Source: a virus. Taken from it: 22,520 bases of DNA. The notes beneath the pieces are model-generated. The model ran no database searches. It had not been told where the DNA came from and saw only the letters and a program-made list of their open reading frames with translations. The stretch covers positions 1-22,520 of IMG/VR virus record IMGVR_UViG_3300021963_000710, one strand, 5' to 3'. This document shows positions 7,547 through 13,160 of this stretch, piece after piece (positions within the stretch are counted from its first letter, which is position 1; each line of letters starts with the position of its first letter). The position numbers and the translations under genes are program-made.

Positions 7547-7887
7547 ATCACCACCTGTGTATTGGCATCAGCATTGGTATCGGGTACGATGTCGGCTATG
7601 TTGTATTCAAATTCCTGACCAACCAAGGATAACAGAGCTTGTTGTTCGGCAACGTTGGCCAGCAGAGCTTCTTTGGCTGTCTGATTGCGCGCCAAACCAA
7701 TGCCGCTGGCTGCCATGTTTTTTTTGATGTCGTCGATGCTGGCTCCGGGCCATTGCGCACCGGGCTGAAATGCGTAGCTTGGATAGGTGGCTGGATCGGT
7801 GCTGCTGGTGGTGTCGCTGGCAAACGCCACCAGCAGACTGTGAGTCTCGGGTTCATAGCCCGTAATCTTCATGCGAATTTTGTTCAT
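7543..7887 (-). CDS. conserved aquatic-phage protein associated with tail fibre genes
   Basis: A 114-aa protein beginning MNKIRMKITGYEPETHSLLVAFASDTTSSTDPATYPSYAF. The 'K.ITGY....HSL.V.FASD.T...DP..Y....+QP' start recalls small proteins found beside fibre genes in aquatic T4-like phages (recollection, no search). The C-terminal half (NQTAKEALLANVAEQQALLSLVGQ) is helical. GGAG precedes the ATG. The role is unknown; coupling to the adhesin block suggests fibre assembly or a structural part. Confidence 0.78.
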   Translation of the reverse strand: MNKIRMKITGYEPETHSLLVAFASDTTSSTDPATYPSYAFQPGAQWPGASIDDIKKNMAASGIGLARNQTAKEALLANVAEQQALLSLVGQEFEYNIADIVPDTNADANTQVVI

Positions 7888-7897
7888 GATTGCTCCG

Positions 7898-8734
7898 TTA
7901 AATCAATGTACCTATGATTGGGCCTGAAGGCGAACTCACTAGATTAGAAGCTGCCACCGTAACGTCGGGTTGACCTGGTTTAACCAAGGTAACATTAGAG
8001 GTTCCTTGTATGGCTCGGCCGGCCAGGCCAGCGGCCTGTGAACTAGCAGTACCCGCAGTACCTATGGGTCCGCCGGCACCACCACCGGCTGCCGATCCTC
8101 CACCAGGACCACCGCCAGCGCCGCCGGTCAATAATGTGCCGGCAGTGCCCGGGCTGGCCGGTCCAGGATTCAAACCGGCGCCGCCGCCACCACCGCCGCC
8201 GGACGATGGAGAAGGAGCGACTTTACCACTGCCAGGAATCACACCAGGGTTACCGCCGCCACCGCCACCACCACCGCCGATCAACGATCCAGTGTTTATC
8301 AATTTTACGGAGCGATCTGCTCGGAGAGCCGTCCCGCCAGGCACTCCGGCACCACCGACCGAACCACCTGTACCGCCCGCACCACGCACAATACCTCGAT
8401 TGAATATGGTTATGGTGTCCTGTGGACTAATGTTGGCTGGTACGCTGAGTGCAGCTACGGTAGAACCAGTACTACCGATGGTCACCGTAGGCGCAATATT
8501 AACAATGATGTCATTGCCCGGCAGATAACCATCTTTGATGACATTCCAAACATCGTAGCTAAGAGTGTTGGTGTTGATGTTTATAGTGAGATTGCGTCGA
8601 CCATAGAAGGCCTGAAAACTAATGCTTCCATCAGGATTTTTTTTAATTATGGATTGCACATTGGAGTCACTTAAACTAACCTCGCTGCCTGGAAGTCGGT
8701 TTAAATTTTCGTTAATGCGGTTAAAAGAAGTCAT
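7898..8734 (-). CDS. Gly-rich tail-fibre adhesin (gp38-like polyglycine domain)
   Basis: A 278-aa protein. Residues about 1-110 look like an attachment domain. About 115-250 are dominated by Gly runs (a nine-Gly run near 155, GGGGGGG near 180, then GGAGGGPGGGSAAGGGAGG) broken by short loops such as TALRADRSVKLINTGSLI. This pattern of Gly-rich strands with variable loops is that of the polyglycine-II sandwich in T-even gp38-type adhesins, where the loops bind the receptor. It overlaps the S74 chaperone gene by ATGA, and the pair likely acts at the fibre tip. The Gly runs are expected to be recombination-prone. Confidence 0.78.
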   Translation of the reverse strand: MTSFNRINENLNRLPGSEVSLSDSNVQSIIKKNPDGSISFQAFYGRRNLTININTNTLSYDVWNVIKDGYLPGNDIIVNIAPTVTIGSTGSTVAALSVPANISPQDTITIFNRGIVRGAGGTGGSVGGAGVPGGTALRADRSVKLINTGSLIGGGGGGGGGNPGVIPGSGKVAPSPSSGGGGGGGAGLNPGPASPGTAGTLLTGGAGGGPGGGSAAGGGAGGPIGTAGTASSQAAGLAGRAIQGTSNVTLVKPGQPDVTVAASNLVSSPSGPIIGTLI

Positions 8735-9240
8735 AGCTTGGATTTAATATTTTGAATTTCCTGATCCAGTTCTTTGATGGCCTCGATTAGCAACGGCACC
8801 AGTCGTTCGTAGCGCACTGTCATGTAATTGGCATCCACTGGTGCTGGTGCCACTACTTCGGGCATTACGGCCTGCACCTCCTGCGCACTCACACCAACCT
8901 GCGCAACATCAGTATCATAGCCAAGGGCTGCTGCAGTCTCGTTGCCGTGATAGTAAAAACCCGACAATTGTCGCACCTTGTCCAGGGCGTTTTCGATGTT
9001 GCCCATGCGAGTTTTCATGCGTTCGTCACTGTAGAACGCAGTGATGTTGTTGGTGCAGCGAATTTCACCAGGAACACCGGTGTCTTGAGTGCCCACACTG
9101 AGACTGTTTAAAATTACTACTGGTTCTACGTAGGTGGGTTCGGACTGTGGTTTGACCTGTTGTCGCACCGTGGTGAAGGTTTGATTGATGGACGGAGCAT
9201 ACACCGTCTCAAAATTTTGATTTTGTAGTTGATTGGGCAC
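8731..9240 (-). CDS. standalone S74 peptidase / intramolecular chaperone domain, fibre-associated
   Basis: A 169-aa protein. The C-terminal about 100 residues match the S74 self-cleaving chaperone: SDERMKTRMGNIENALDKVRQLSGFYYH, then VGVSAQEVQAVMPEVV, then YMTVRYERLVPLLIEAIKEL. The conserved Ser (about 71) and Lys (about 76) of the SDxRxK motif are present, so cleavage just before the Ser would leave a short peptide of about 70 aa. S74 domains usually end long fibre proteins; here it is nearly alone. Start is GTG with AAGGAG 5 nt upstream. The C-terminal helix may form a trimeric coiled coil. Confidence 0.85.
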   Translation of the reverse strand: MPNQLQNQNFETVYAPSINQTFTTVRQQVKPQSEPTYVEPVVILNSLSVGTQDTGVPGEIRCTNNITAFYSDERMKTRMGNIENALDKVRQLSGFYYHGNETAAALGYDTDVAQVGVSAQEVQAVMPEVVAPAPVDANYMTVRYERLVPLLIEAIKELDQEIQNIKSKL

Positions 9241-9275
9241 GATAACTCCTTGCTTGAATACAATATATATCTGAA

Positions 9276-9695
9276 TTATTCTGTGACTTCTCTCCAGGTT
9301 TGATCACCCAGCCACTGTATTCGGCAGACATACTCATATTTATCGGGCACGCCCGTAGTCCAATCGTTGGGCCCCGACAGGCTGAGTCGGCTGAGATTGT
9401 CTTTGTGGTCCCAAAGCAGCCAGTAGTAACCACCAGGATAGAGCTGCATTTGATAATGTGCAGCATGCACCAGATCAGTGATCCAGAGGCGATGTTTGAT
9501 GTCGTCGGCCTGCTTCTGCAGCACCTTCACCAACTCCATGATGCGATTGTATTCTTGTTGGGCATTCATGCGCGCAGCATTGATCATTAGATCCTTCTGC
9601 TGTTTCACCGGCACTAGCTCAAATTTCGGCGCGCCAACATCCAGAGCATATTCTACGCTGCTTTTCTTCCAGGGATCGTACTCAGTAAGTTTCAT
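9276..9695 (-). CDS. DUF2452-like protein
   Basis: A 139-aa protein of unknown function. The pattern 'YALDVGAPKFELVPVKQQKD...EYNRIMELVKVLQKQADDIKHR...VHAAHYQMQLYPGGYYWLLWDHKDNLSRLSLSGPNDW...KYEYVCRIQWLGDQTW' follows the DUF2452 family layout, which also occurs in bacteria. The ATG at 9695 begins 7 nt after the end of tRNA-Arg(UCU) and has no clear ribosome site of its own. Any ribosome site would lie in the tRNA acceptor (GGACC), an odd arrangement if the tRNA is processed first. Confidence 0.75.
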   Translation of the reverse strand: MKLTEYDPWKKSSVEYALDVGAPKFELVPVKQQKDLMINAARMNAQQEYNRIMELVKVLQKQADDIKHRLWITDLVHAAHYQMQLYPGGYYWLLWDHKDNLSRLSLSGPNDWTTGVPDKYEYVCRIQWLGDQTWREVTE

Positions 9696-9701
9696 GATGT
9701 T

Positions 9702-9777
9702 TGGTCCGACCGGCAGGATTCGAACCCACATCGGTACAAGGTAGAAGCTTGTTGCCTGTCCATTCGGCCACGGTCGG
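9702..9777 (-). tRNA. tRNA-Arg(UCU)
   Basis: Acceptor CCGACCG/CGGTCGG, discriminator A, encoded CCA. The anticodon arm ACAAG-CTTCTAC-CTTGT gives UCU, reading AGA. The T loop is TTCGAAT. Confidence 0.93.
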
Positions 9778-9780
9778 GAT

Positions 9781-9865
9781 TGGTGCGAACAGAGGGACTT
9801 GAACCCTCATGACCTGCGTCGGCAGATTTTAAGTCTGCTGTGTATACCGATTCCACCATGCTCGC
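9781..9865 (-). tRNA. tRNA-Leu(UAA)
   Basis: A long-variable-arm tRNA with acceptor GCGAGCA/TGTTCGC (one G-U) and encoded ACCA. The anticodon loop CTTAAAA gives UAA, reading UUA. It lies 3 bp from tRNA-Arg(UCU). Confidence 0.93.
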
Positions 9866-9870
9866 ATAAT

Positions 9871-10077
9871 TCAAGATTTTTTATCCGGTGATTTATTTTC
9901 CGAGGGCAAAGGCTGCACGTAGCTAAATATTTTTATGGGATGCCAGTAACGAGTAAACAAACGATTCAATGCTACAGCGGTTGCTGAAATAACCAGGATG
10001 CCCAGACACACCAGCACTGATCCAACTAAAAACTCTGCGGCACCGACGATGACTGCGGCTGTTTGACTGTCCACCAT
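9871..10077 (-). CDS. small single-pass membrane protein
   Basis: A 68-aa protein, MVDSQTAAVIVGAAEFLVGSVLVCLGILVISATAVALNRLF..., with one long hydrophobic segment (about 8-37) and a basic, Pro/Ser-rich C-terminal tail (SENKSPDKKS). GGAG lies 7 nt before the ATG. It stands between tRNA-Leu and the RNase H-like gene. Function unknown; small membrane proteins are common in T4-like early regions. Confidence 0.75.
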   Translation of the reverse strand: MVDSQTAAVIVGAAEFLVGSVLVCLGILVISATAVALNRLFTRYWHPIKIFSYVQPLPSENKSPDKKS

Positions 10078-10087
10078 GTACTCTCCG

Positions 10088-10558
10088 TTAGGCTACTTTT
10101 AAACTTTTTAGACGATCTGCAGCATAGCTGGCTGCAAATGCTCGAGGCTTGACCATGGGCATGACATTACAGGTGCCTCGTATATATCCAACGGCTTCGT
10201 TGATCACACAGCTAGATCCATGCAGTTCGTTGGGATTGATGTCGAGATGCACTTCTAATTCACGATCCTCCAGTACATCGTGCAGTTTTTGGTATAGTTC
10301 TGCAATTTTATAAACTTCGTTCATGAGTCGCATGCGCGGACGATCTTTGCGATGTTCATAGTCGCGTTCGCGCTGCACTTCGCCGAAGATCTTGCAGCCA
10401 TTGTTGCCGTTGATGTGCACCACAATAGCCAGAGTATAGTCTGCGTACCAGTCCCGGCCGATTTGAAATCTATCGCTGTCGCCGCCGATGTAGATTTTAG
10501 TGGCCGGAGTCTGAGCTTCGATGAAACATCGTACCTGTTCAATGTCAATTTTTCGCAT
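10088..10558 (-). CDS. RNase H-like protein (DUF458 / YkuK type)
   Basis: A 156-aa protein with an RNase H-like fold signature: IYIGGDSDRF (first acidic residue, about 22-31), WYADYTLAIVVHING, then ELEVHLDINPNELHGSSCVINEAVGYIRG with Asp/Asn/Glu in the places expected for metal ligands. This matches the PF04308 (DUF458, YkuK) family by pattern. No biochemical role is settled for the family; nucleic-acid binding or cleavage is inferred. The start was placed at the ATG after tRNA-Trp; upstream extension would run into the tRNA. Its location inside a tRNA array makes RNA processing a natural guess, nothing more. Confidence 0.78.
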   Translation of the reverse strand: MRKIDIEQVRCFIEAQTPATKIYIGGDSDRFQIGRDWYADYTLAIVVHINGNNGCKIFGEVQRERDYEHRKDRPRMRLMNEVYKIAELYQKLHDVLEDRELEVHLDINPNELHGSSCVINEAVGYIRGTCNVMPMVKPRAFAASYAADRLKSLKVA

Positions 10559-10576
10559 TGCCGTTTTCGCAGAAGT

Positions 10577-10650
10577 TGGCCTCGATGCACGGACTCGAAC
10601 CGCGACAAGCAGTTTTGGAGACTGCCGTGCTGCCATTACACCACACCGAG
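10577..10650 (-). tRNA. tRNA-Trp(CCA)
   Basis: Acceptor CTCGGTG/CATCGAG, discriminator G, encoded CCA. The anticodon loop CTCCAAA gives CCA. It lies 18 bp upstream of the RNase H-like start. Confidence 0.92.
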
Positions 10651-10653
10651 GTA

Positions 10654-10830
10654 TTACCGTTTTTGTTCATCTATAAATTTTTCCAGAGCATCGGTCACAC
10701 AATCTTCGGTGCTCAGTACATCTTGATAGTCGCTGGGACGTCGTTTAAAAATTGCGTCCCAGTTATTGGCAAACGTCTCTGCATCCACACTCAGTGGTCG
10801 CGGTGCGCTGCCTTTGCCTCCGTTGCTCAT
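10654..10830 (-). CDS. small conserved phage protein (58 aa)
   Basis: A 58-aa protein, MSNGGKGSAPRPLSVD..., then ETFANNWDAIFKRR, ending KFIDEQKR. The 'GGKGSAPRP.SV....F..NWD.IF' pattern recalls a short conserved protein in aquatic T4-like phages (recollection). It fills the gap between tRNA-Trp and tRNA-His, 3 bp from the tRNA-Trp 5' end. The ribosome site is weak. Confidence 0.72.
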   Translation of the reverse strand: MSNGGKGSAPRPLSVDAETFANNWDAIFKRRPSDYQDVLSTEDCVTDALEKFIDEQKR

Positions 10831-10929
10831 AGGTTTATCTATCTCAGAGATTTTTGTGTATCATTATTAAAAGAATTATCACCATGACTAGTACTGATAT
10901 TGCCCCATCATGGTTCTCCTTTGGTTAAT

Positions 10930-11003
10930 TGGGGTGTCCAACGGGTACCGACCCCGTACCTACTCTTTCACAGAGAGCAATGCTACCACTACACCATGGA
11001 CAC
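10930..11003 (-). tRNA. tRNA-His(GUG) with unusual T loop
   Basis: Acceptor GTGTCCA/TGGACAC with discriminator C, encoded CCA, and a G at -1 (base 11004), the normal tRNA-His identity pair. The anticodon loop CTGTGAA gives GUG. The T arm is ACGGG-GTCGGTA-CCCGT: position 54 is G and position 58 is not A. Confidence 0.9.
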
Positions 11004-11006
11004 CAT

Positions 11007-11081
11007 TGGCCGGTCCGGAGAGATTCGAACTCCCGACAGCTGGTTTCGAAGACCAGAACTCTTCCGCTGAGCTACGGACCG
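11007..11081 (-). tRNA. tRNA-Arg(UCG)
   Basis: Acceptor CGGTCCG/CGGACCG, discriminator G, CCA encoded. The anticodon loop CTTCGAA gives UCG, reading CGA/CGG. It lies 3 bp from tRNA-His. Confidence 0.93.
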
Positions 11082-11084
11082 GTA

Positions 11085-11645
11085 TTACATTGTAGGACCA
11101 TTGCCATTTTGAAACCCCACGCTACCGCCTTCTTCTTTGATTCGTTTAACGACATCTTCAAATAAAACCGGACGATAGTCATAGTGTTCCACGCACACAC
11201 AATGATAACGTGGATCAATCGCACCATCTTTCTTTACTCTATTGTAGTGAAGATGTCCATGAATATTGGTACCGAAACGACCCAGACTTTCTTCGTGAAC
11301 CGGAATATGACTGAGTATCATTCCGTTCATTACATGATAGCCTCGCACATCGCGAAAATATTCCGTATATTCTTCGAGCCGAAAAATGTCGTGATTGCCT
11401 TTGATCAAGACCTTGTCGCCATTGAGTCTGGACAGGGTTTTAAGAGCCTTGCGGTTGATCACCACATCGCCAAGATGATAAACCTTGTCGTTGGGGCGCA
11501 CGGTTTCGTTCCAACGCTGCACCATGGCTTCGTCCATCTCTGCGGCATCATCCCAGGGACGAAGCTTGGTGCCATCGTCGCGCAGGAAACGGCATACGCC
11601 GCTGTGACCAAAATGTGTATCGCTGACTAAAAATACTGCGGGCAT
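11085..11645 (-). CDS. calcineurin-like metallophosphoesterase
   Basis: A 186-aa phosphoesterase. The dimetal motifs appear in order: SDTHFGH (about 8-14), GDVV (about 59), GNHD (about 82-85), SHIPVH (about 111) and GHLH (about 129-132). All expected His/Asp/Asn ligands are present, so it should be active on phosphodiesters or phosphomonoesters. Single-domain enzymes of this size are common in phages; roles in nucleotide metabolism or end healing are possible. AGGAG lies 6 nt before the ATG, and its own sigma70-like promoter lies immediately upstream (11668-11696). The stop is 3 bp from tRNA-Arg(UCG). Confidence 0.92.
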   Translation of the reverse strand: MPAVFLVSDTHFGHSGVCRFLRDDGTKLRPWDDAAEMDEAMVQRWNETVRPNDKVYHLGDVVINRKALKTLSRLNGDKVLIKGNHDIFRLEEYTEYFRDVRGYHVMNGMILSHIPVHEESLGRFGTNIHGHLHYNRVKKDGAIDPRYHCVCVEHYDYRPVLFEDVVKRIKEEGGSVGFQNGNGPTM

Positions 11646-11667
11646 GATTAACTCCTAAGGTATTACT

Positions 11668-11696
11668 ATACTAGCAGCTTTGCAGCCTGCTGTCAA
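11668..11696 (-). promoter_or_regulatory. sigma70-like promoter of the phosphoesterase gene
   Basis: Minus strand: TTGACA (11691-11696), 17 bp, TAGTAT (11668-11673). It lies 22 bp upstream of the start codon, in the short gap behind tRNA-Ile2, so it could restart transcription in the middle of the tRNA array. Confidence 0.6.
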
Positions 11697-11699
11697 GCC

Positions 11700-11776
11700 T
11701 GGTGGGCCGGGAGAGACTCGAACTCTCTGTCCCCCGATTATGAGTCGGACGCATATACCAATTATGCTTCCGGCCC
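11700..11776 (-). tRNA. tRNA(CAU), probably tRNA-Ile2 (lysidine type)
   Basis: Acceptor GGGCCGG/CCGGCCC, discriminator A, CCA encoded. The anticodon loop CTCATAA gives CAU. The C4-G69 and C5-G68 pairs are those used by TilS to recognise tRNA-Ile2 in E. coli, and elongator Met lacks them, so AUA decoding is favoured. Elongator Met remains possible. Confidence 0.85.
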
Positions 11777-11777
11777 G

Positions 11778-11854
11778 TGGTGCATTGTGCTGGATTCGAA
11801 CCAACGACCCCCGCGTTATCAACACGGTGCTCTAACCAACTGAGCTAACAATGC
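11778..11854 (-). tRNA. tRNA-Ile(GAU)
   Basis: Acceptor GCATTGT/ACAATGC, A, CCA. The anticodon loop TTGATAA gives GAU. It is separated by 1 bp from the CAU tRNA. Confidence 0.93.
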
Positions 11855-11858
11855 AAAC

Positions 11859-11934
11859 TGGTGCCGGCTGCAGGACTCGAACCCACCACCTGATGATTAC
11901 AAATCACCTGCTCTACCTGATGAGCTAAACCGGC
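11859..11934 (-). tRNA. tRNA-Thr(UGU)
   Basis: Acceptor GCCGGTT/AGCCGGC, A, CCA. The anticodon loop TTTGTAA gives UGU. Confidence 0.93.
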
Positions 11935-11938
11935 TTGT

Positions 11939-12014
11939 TGGAGCGGGCGAAGAGATTCGAACTCTCGACAATCTGCTTGGAAGGCAGACGCTCTACCAAC
12001 TGAGCTACACCCGC
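11939..12014 (-). tRNA. tRNA-Gly(UCC)
   Basis: Acceptor GCGGGTG/CGCCCGC, U73, CCA. The anticodon loop CTTCCAA gives UCC. Confidence 0.93.
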
Positions 12015-12019
12015 AAAAT

Positions 12020-12096
12020 TGGCTGACCAGGTAGGGCTCGAACCTACGACATCGGCATTAACAGTGCCGCGCAACTACCAACTGTGCTACTGGTCA
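12020..12096 (-). tRNA. tRNA-Asn(GUU)
   Basis: Acceptor TGACCAG/CTGGTCA, G, CCA. The anticodon loop CTGTTAA gives GUU. Confidence 0.93.
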
Positions 12097-12099
12097 ATG

Positions 12100-12336
12100 T
12101 TACTTGTTGGAGACGCAGATATCACCTTTGAACAGGTATACATTGCTGTCGATGCGAGCCTGCTCGAACAGCTGGTTCTCTATGCAGACATAGGGATCCT
12201 TGTAGTTCAAAAAGTAATAGTATGCTCCATAACCCACGCCTGCCAGAATCAGCAAGATGGGTATGTACTTGATATACTGCACAATGCCAGGCATCATGTT
12301 CAGTATCTGTGGCAGGAATTTAAGTAGATCCTTCAT
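12100..12336 (-). CDS. small single-pass membrane protein within the tRNA array
   Basis: A 78-aa protein, MKDLLKFLPQILNMMPGIVQYIKYIPILLILAGVGYGAYYYFL..., with one membrane segment (about 24-43) and a C-terminal domain of about 35 aa with two cysteines (YVCIENQ, DICVSNK). Both cysteines follow the membrane segment, so they could be periplasmic and disulfide-bonded. It starts 12 nt after tRNA-Ser(GCU) without a strong ribosome site and ends 3 bp before tRNA-Asn. Confidence 0.72.
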   Translation of the reverse strand: MKDLLKFLPQILNMMPGIVQYIKYIPILLILAGVGYGAYYYFLNYKDPYVCIENQLFEQARIDSNVYLFKGDICVSNK

Positions 12337-12348
12337 GCCACTATTTAT

Positions 12349-12440
12349 TGGTGGAGACGGTGGGATTCGAACCCACGGACCGACTTTCGTCAATCGACGG
12401 TTTAGCAAACCGCTGCCTTCGGCCACTCAGCCACGTCTCC
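12349..12440 (-). tRNA. tRNA-Ser(GCU)
   Basis: A class II tRNA with acceptor GGAGACG/CGTCTCC, A, CCA and a long variable arm (GATTGACGAAAGTCGGTC). The anticodon loop TTGCTAA gives GCU. Confidence 0.94.
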
Positions 12441-12445
12441 AATGC

Positions 12446-12523
12446 TGGTTGCGGGTGTGGGATTCGAACCACACGATTTCTGGCTTATGAGACCAGCGAG
12501 GACGACCTCTCCTCCAACCCGCA
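12446..12523 (-). tRNA. initiator-like tRNA-Met(CAU) with irregular T arm
   Basis: The acceptor starts T1 opposite A72, with A73 and CCA. The D stem is GAGG/CCTC, so position 11-24 is A-U, the mark of bacterial initiator tRNAs. The anticodon arm CTGGT-CTCATAA-GCCAG has two of the three initiator G-C pairs. The T arm pairs best as GTGTGG/CCACAC around an 8-nt loop, costing acceptor pairs; with a normal 7-nt loop the stem is mismatched. It may be functional, decayed, or hold a single-base sequence error. Confidence 0.82.
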
Positions 12524-12529
12524 ATTGTC

Positions 12530-12605
12530 TGGCGGTCCTAGGGGGTAACGATCCCCACTCTTCTGGCGTGACAAGCCAGCGTGCGTCCGTGAACACTTTA
12601 GGACC
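12530..12605 (-). tRNA. tRNA-Asp(GUC) with unusual T loop
   Basis: Acceptor GGTCCTA/TAGGACC, G73, CCA. The anticodon loop TTGTCAC gives GUC. The T loop is ATCGTTA: A54, and no A at 58. Confidence 0.9.
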
Positions 12606-12662
12606 AAATTTATATGGCAACCGCTACCCAGCAGATCGTGCTGGTATCACAGTTAGTTGGGT
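12606..12662 (-). other. short noncoding spacer with a hairpin
   Basis: Between tRNA-Asp and the first inverted repeat. On the minus strand CCAGC-ACGATCT-GCTGG forms a 5-bp stem with a 7-nt loop like an anticodon arm, but without U33. ATATAAATT just before tRNA-Asp is one base off the TATAAATA late box. No gene is seen. Confidence 0.4.
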
Positions 12663-12767
12663 CACCATATTGAAGCACACTAGGGGATTCGAACCGCCTC
12701 ACTGTCGGCATCGGACAGCATTACCACCCGTCGTGCGCCCTTCGGCTTAGTGTGCTTCAATATGGTG
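12663..12767. repeat. inverted-repeat element 1 (20-bp perfect arms) enclosing a tRNA-like core
   Basis: The left arm 12663-12682 and right arm 12748-12767 are perfect reverse complements; the plus-strand left arm reads CACCATATTG AAGCACACTA. The core is 65 nt. On the minus strand, the inner arm ends give a 7-bp acceptor (GCACACT/AGTGTGC). The core holds a T-arm-like GGCGG-TTCGAAT-CCCCT (one C-C mismatch) and an anticodon-like stem CTGTC-CGATGCC-GACAG without U33. No CCA follows (TTCA instead). The first arm begins inside the ACCA tail of tRNA-Tyr. The structure is certain as sequence; its function is unknown. Confidence 0.85.
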
Positions 12768-12849
12768 GGTGCTCTCCGATTCGAACAGAGAAGGTCTGAG
12801 ACAACAGATTTACAGTCTGCCCCCGATACCATTACGGGACTAAGCACCC
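12763..12849 (-). tRNA. tRNA-Tyr(GUA)
   Basis: A class II tRNA with acceptor GGGTGCT/AGCACCC, A, CCA. The anticodon loop CTGTAAA gives GUA, and the variable arm is long. Its 3' ACCA is shared with the arm of inverted-repeat element 1. Confidence 0.93.
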
Positions 12850-12854
12850 AAGCC

Positions 12855-12931
12855 TGGAGTTGGTGACAGGATTCGAACCTGCATGAAACGGATTTGCAGT
12901 CCGTGGCCTAACCATTCAGCTACACACCAAC
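12855..12931 (-). tRNA. tRNA-Cys(GCA)
   Basis: Acceptor GTTGGTG/CACCAAC, U73, CCA. The anticodon loop CTGCAAA gives GCA. Confidence 0.93.
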
Positions 12932-12932
12932 A

Positions 12933-13008
12933 TGGTAGGGGATACAGGACTCGAACCTGTGCATGTCGGAATCAAAATCCGATGCCTTACCAACTTGGCG
13001 AATCCCCA
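12933..13008 (-). tRNA. tRNA-Gln(UUG)
   Basis: Acceptor TGGGGAT/ATCCCCT with a U1-U72 mismatch (glutaminyl tRNAs commonly have a weak 1-72 pair), A73, CCA. The anticodon loop TTTTGAT gives UUG. Confidence 0.92.
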
Positions 13009-13013
13009 ATAAA

Positions 13014-13085
13014 ACCATATTGAAGCACACTACTCTCTTTTTGGTCGCTGCCGCGGAACAGCATCGCAGTGTGCTTCAATATGGT
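13014..13085. repeat. inverted-repeat element 2 (18-bp perfect arms)
   Basis: Arms 13014-13031 (ACCATATTGAAGCACACT) and 13068-13085 are identical in sequence to the inner 18 bp of element 1; the core is 36 nt. The core contains its own small hairpin (GCTG/CAGC) and shares ATGCTGT.CCG with the element 1 core. On the minus strand the second arm is followed by TTTTATT and then the 5' end of tRNA-Gln, 5 nt away. Confidence 0.85.
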
Positions 13086-13160
13086 GTCTGTCGTTTACAC
13101 AGACCACCGAATCCCGATCCTCCCCTCGTGCAACCTTGGGTACATATCACGGTGTTTGCA
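13086..13160 (-). other. noncoding spacer with a hairpin between elements 2 and 3
   Basis: GTCTGT (13086-13091) and ACAGAC (13099-13104) form a 6-bp stem around a 7-nt loop, placed directly against the arm of element 2. GGTTGCA occurs twice on the minus strand of this spacer. No tRNA fold or gene was found. Confidence 0.4.

Noticed and set aside
8010-8528. 172-aa Pro-rich frame on the plus strand
   Set aside because: It is the complement of the Gly-rich adhesin gene; the Pro and Ala runs are the antisense of GGN codons, with no ribosome site or promoter.
12442-12750. 102-aa open frame across tRNA genes on the plus strand
   Set aside because: It runs antisense through tRNA-Met, tRNA-Asp and an inverted repeat; the GFEP-type residues come from the complement of T-loop sequences.
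13086-13160. Additional tRNA between inverted-repeat elements 2 and 3
   Set aside because: ACCA follows a short stem, but the 7-bp match to it lies only 7 nt upstream, and there is no T-loop or anticodon arm; it is a plain hairpin.
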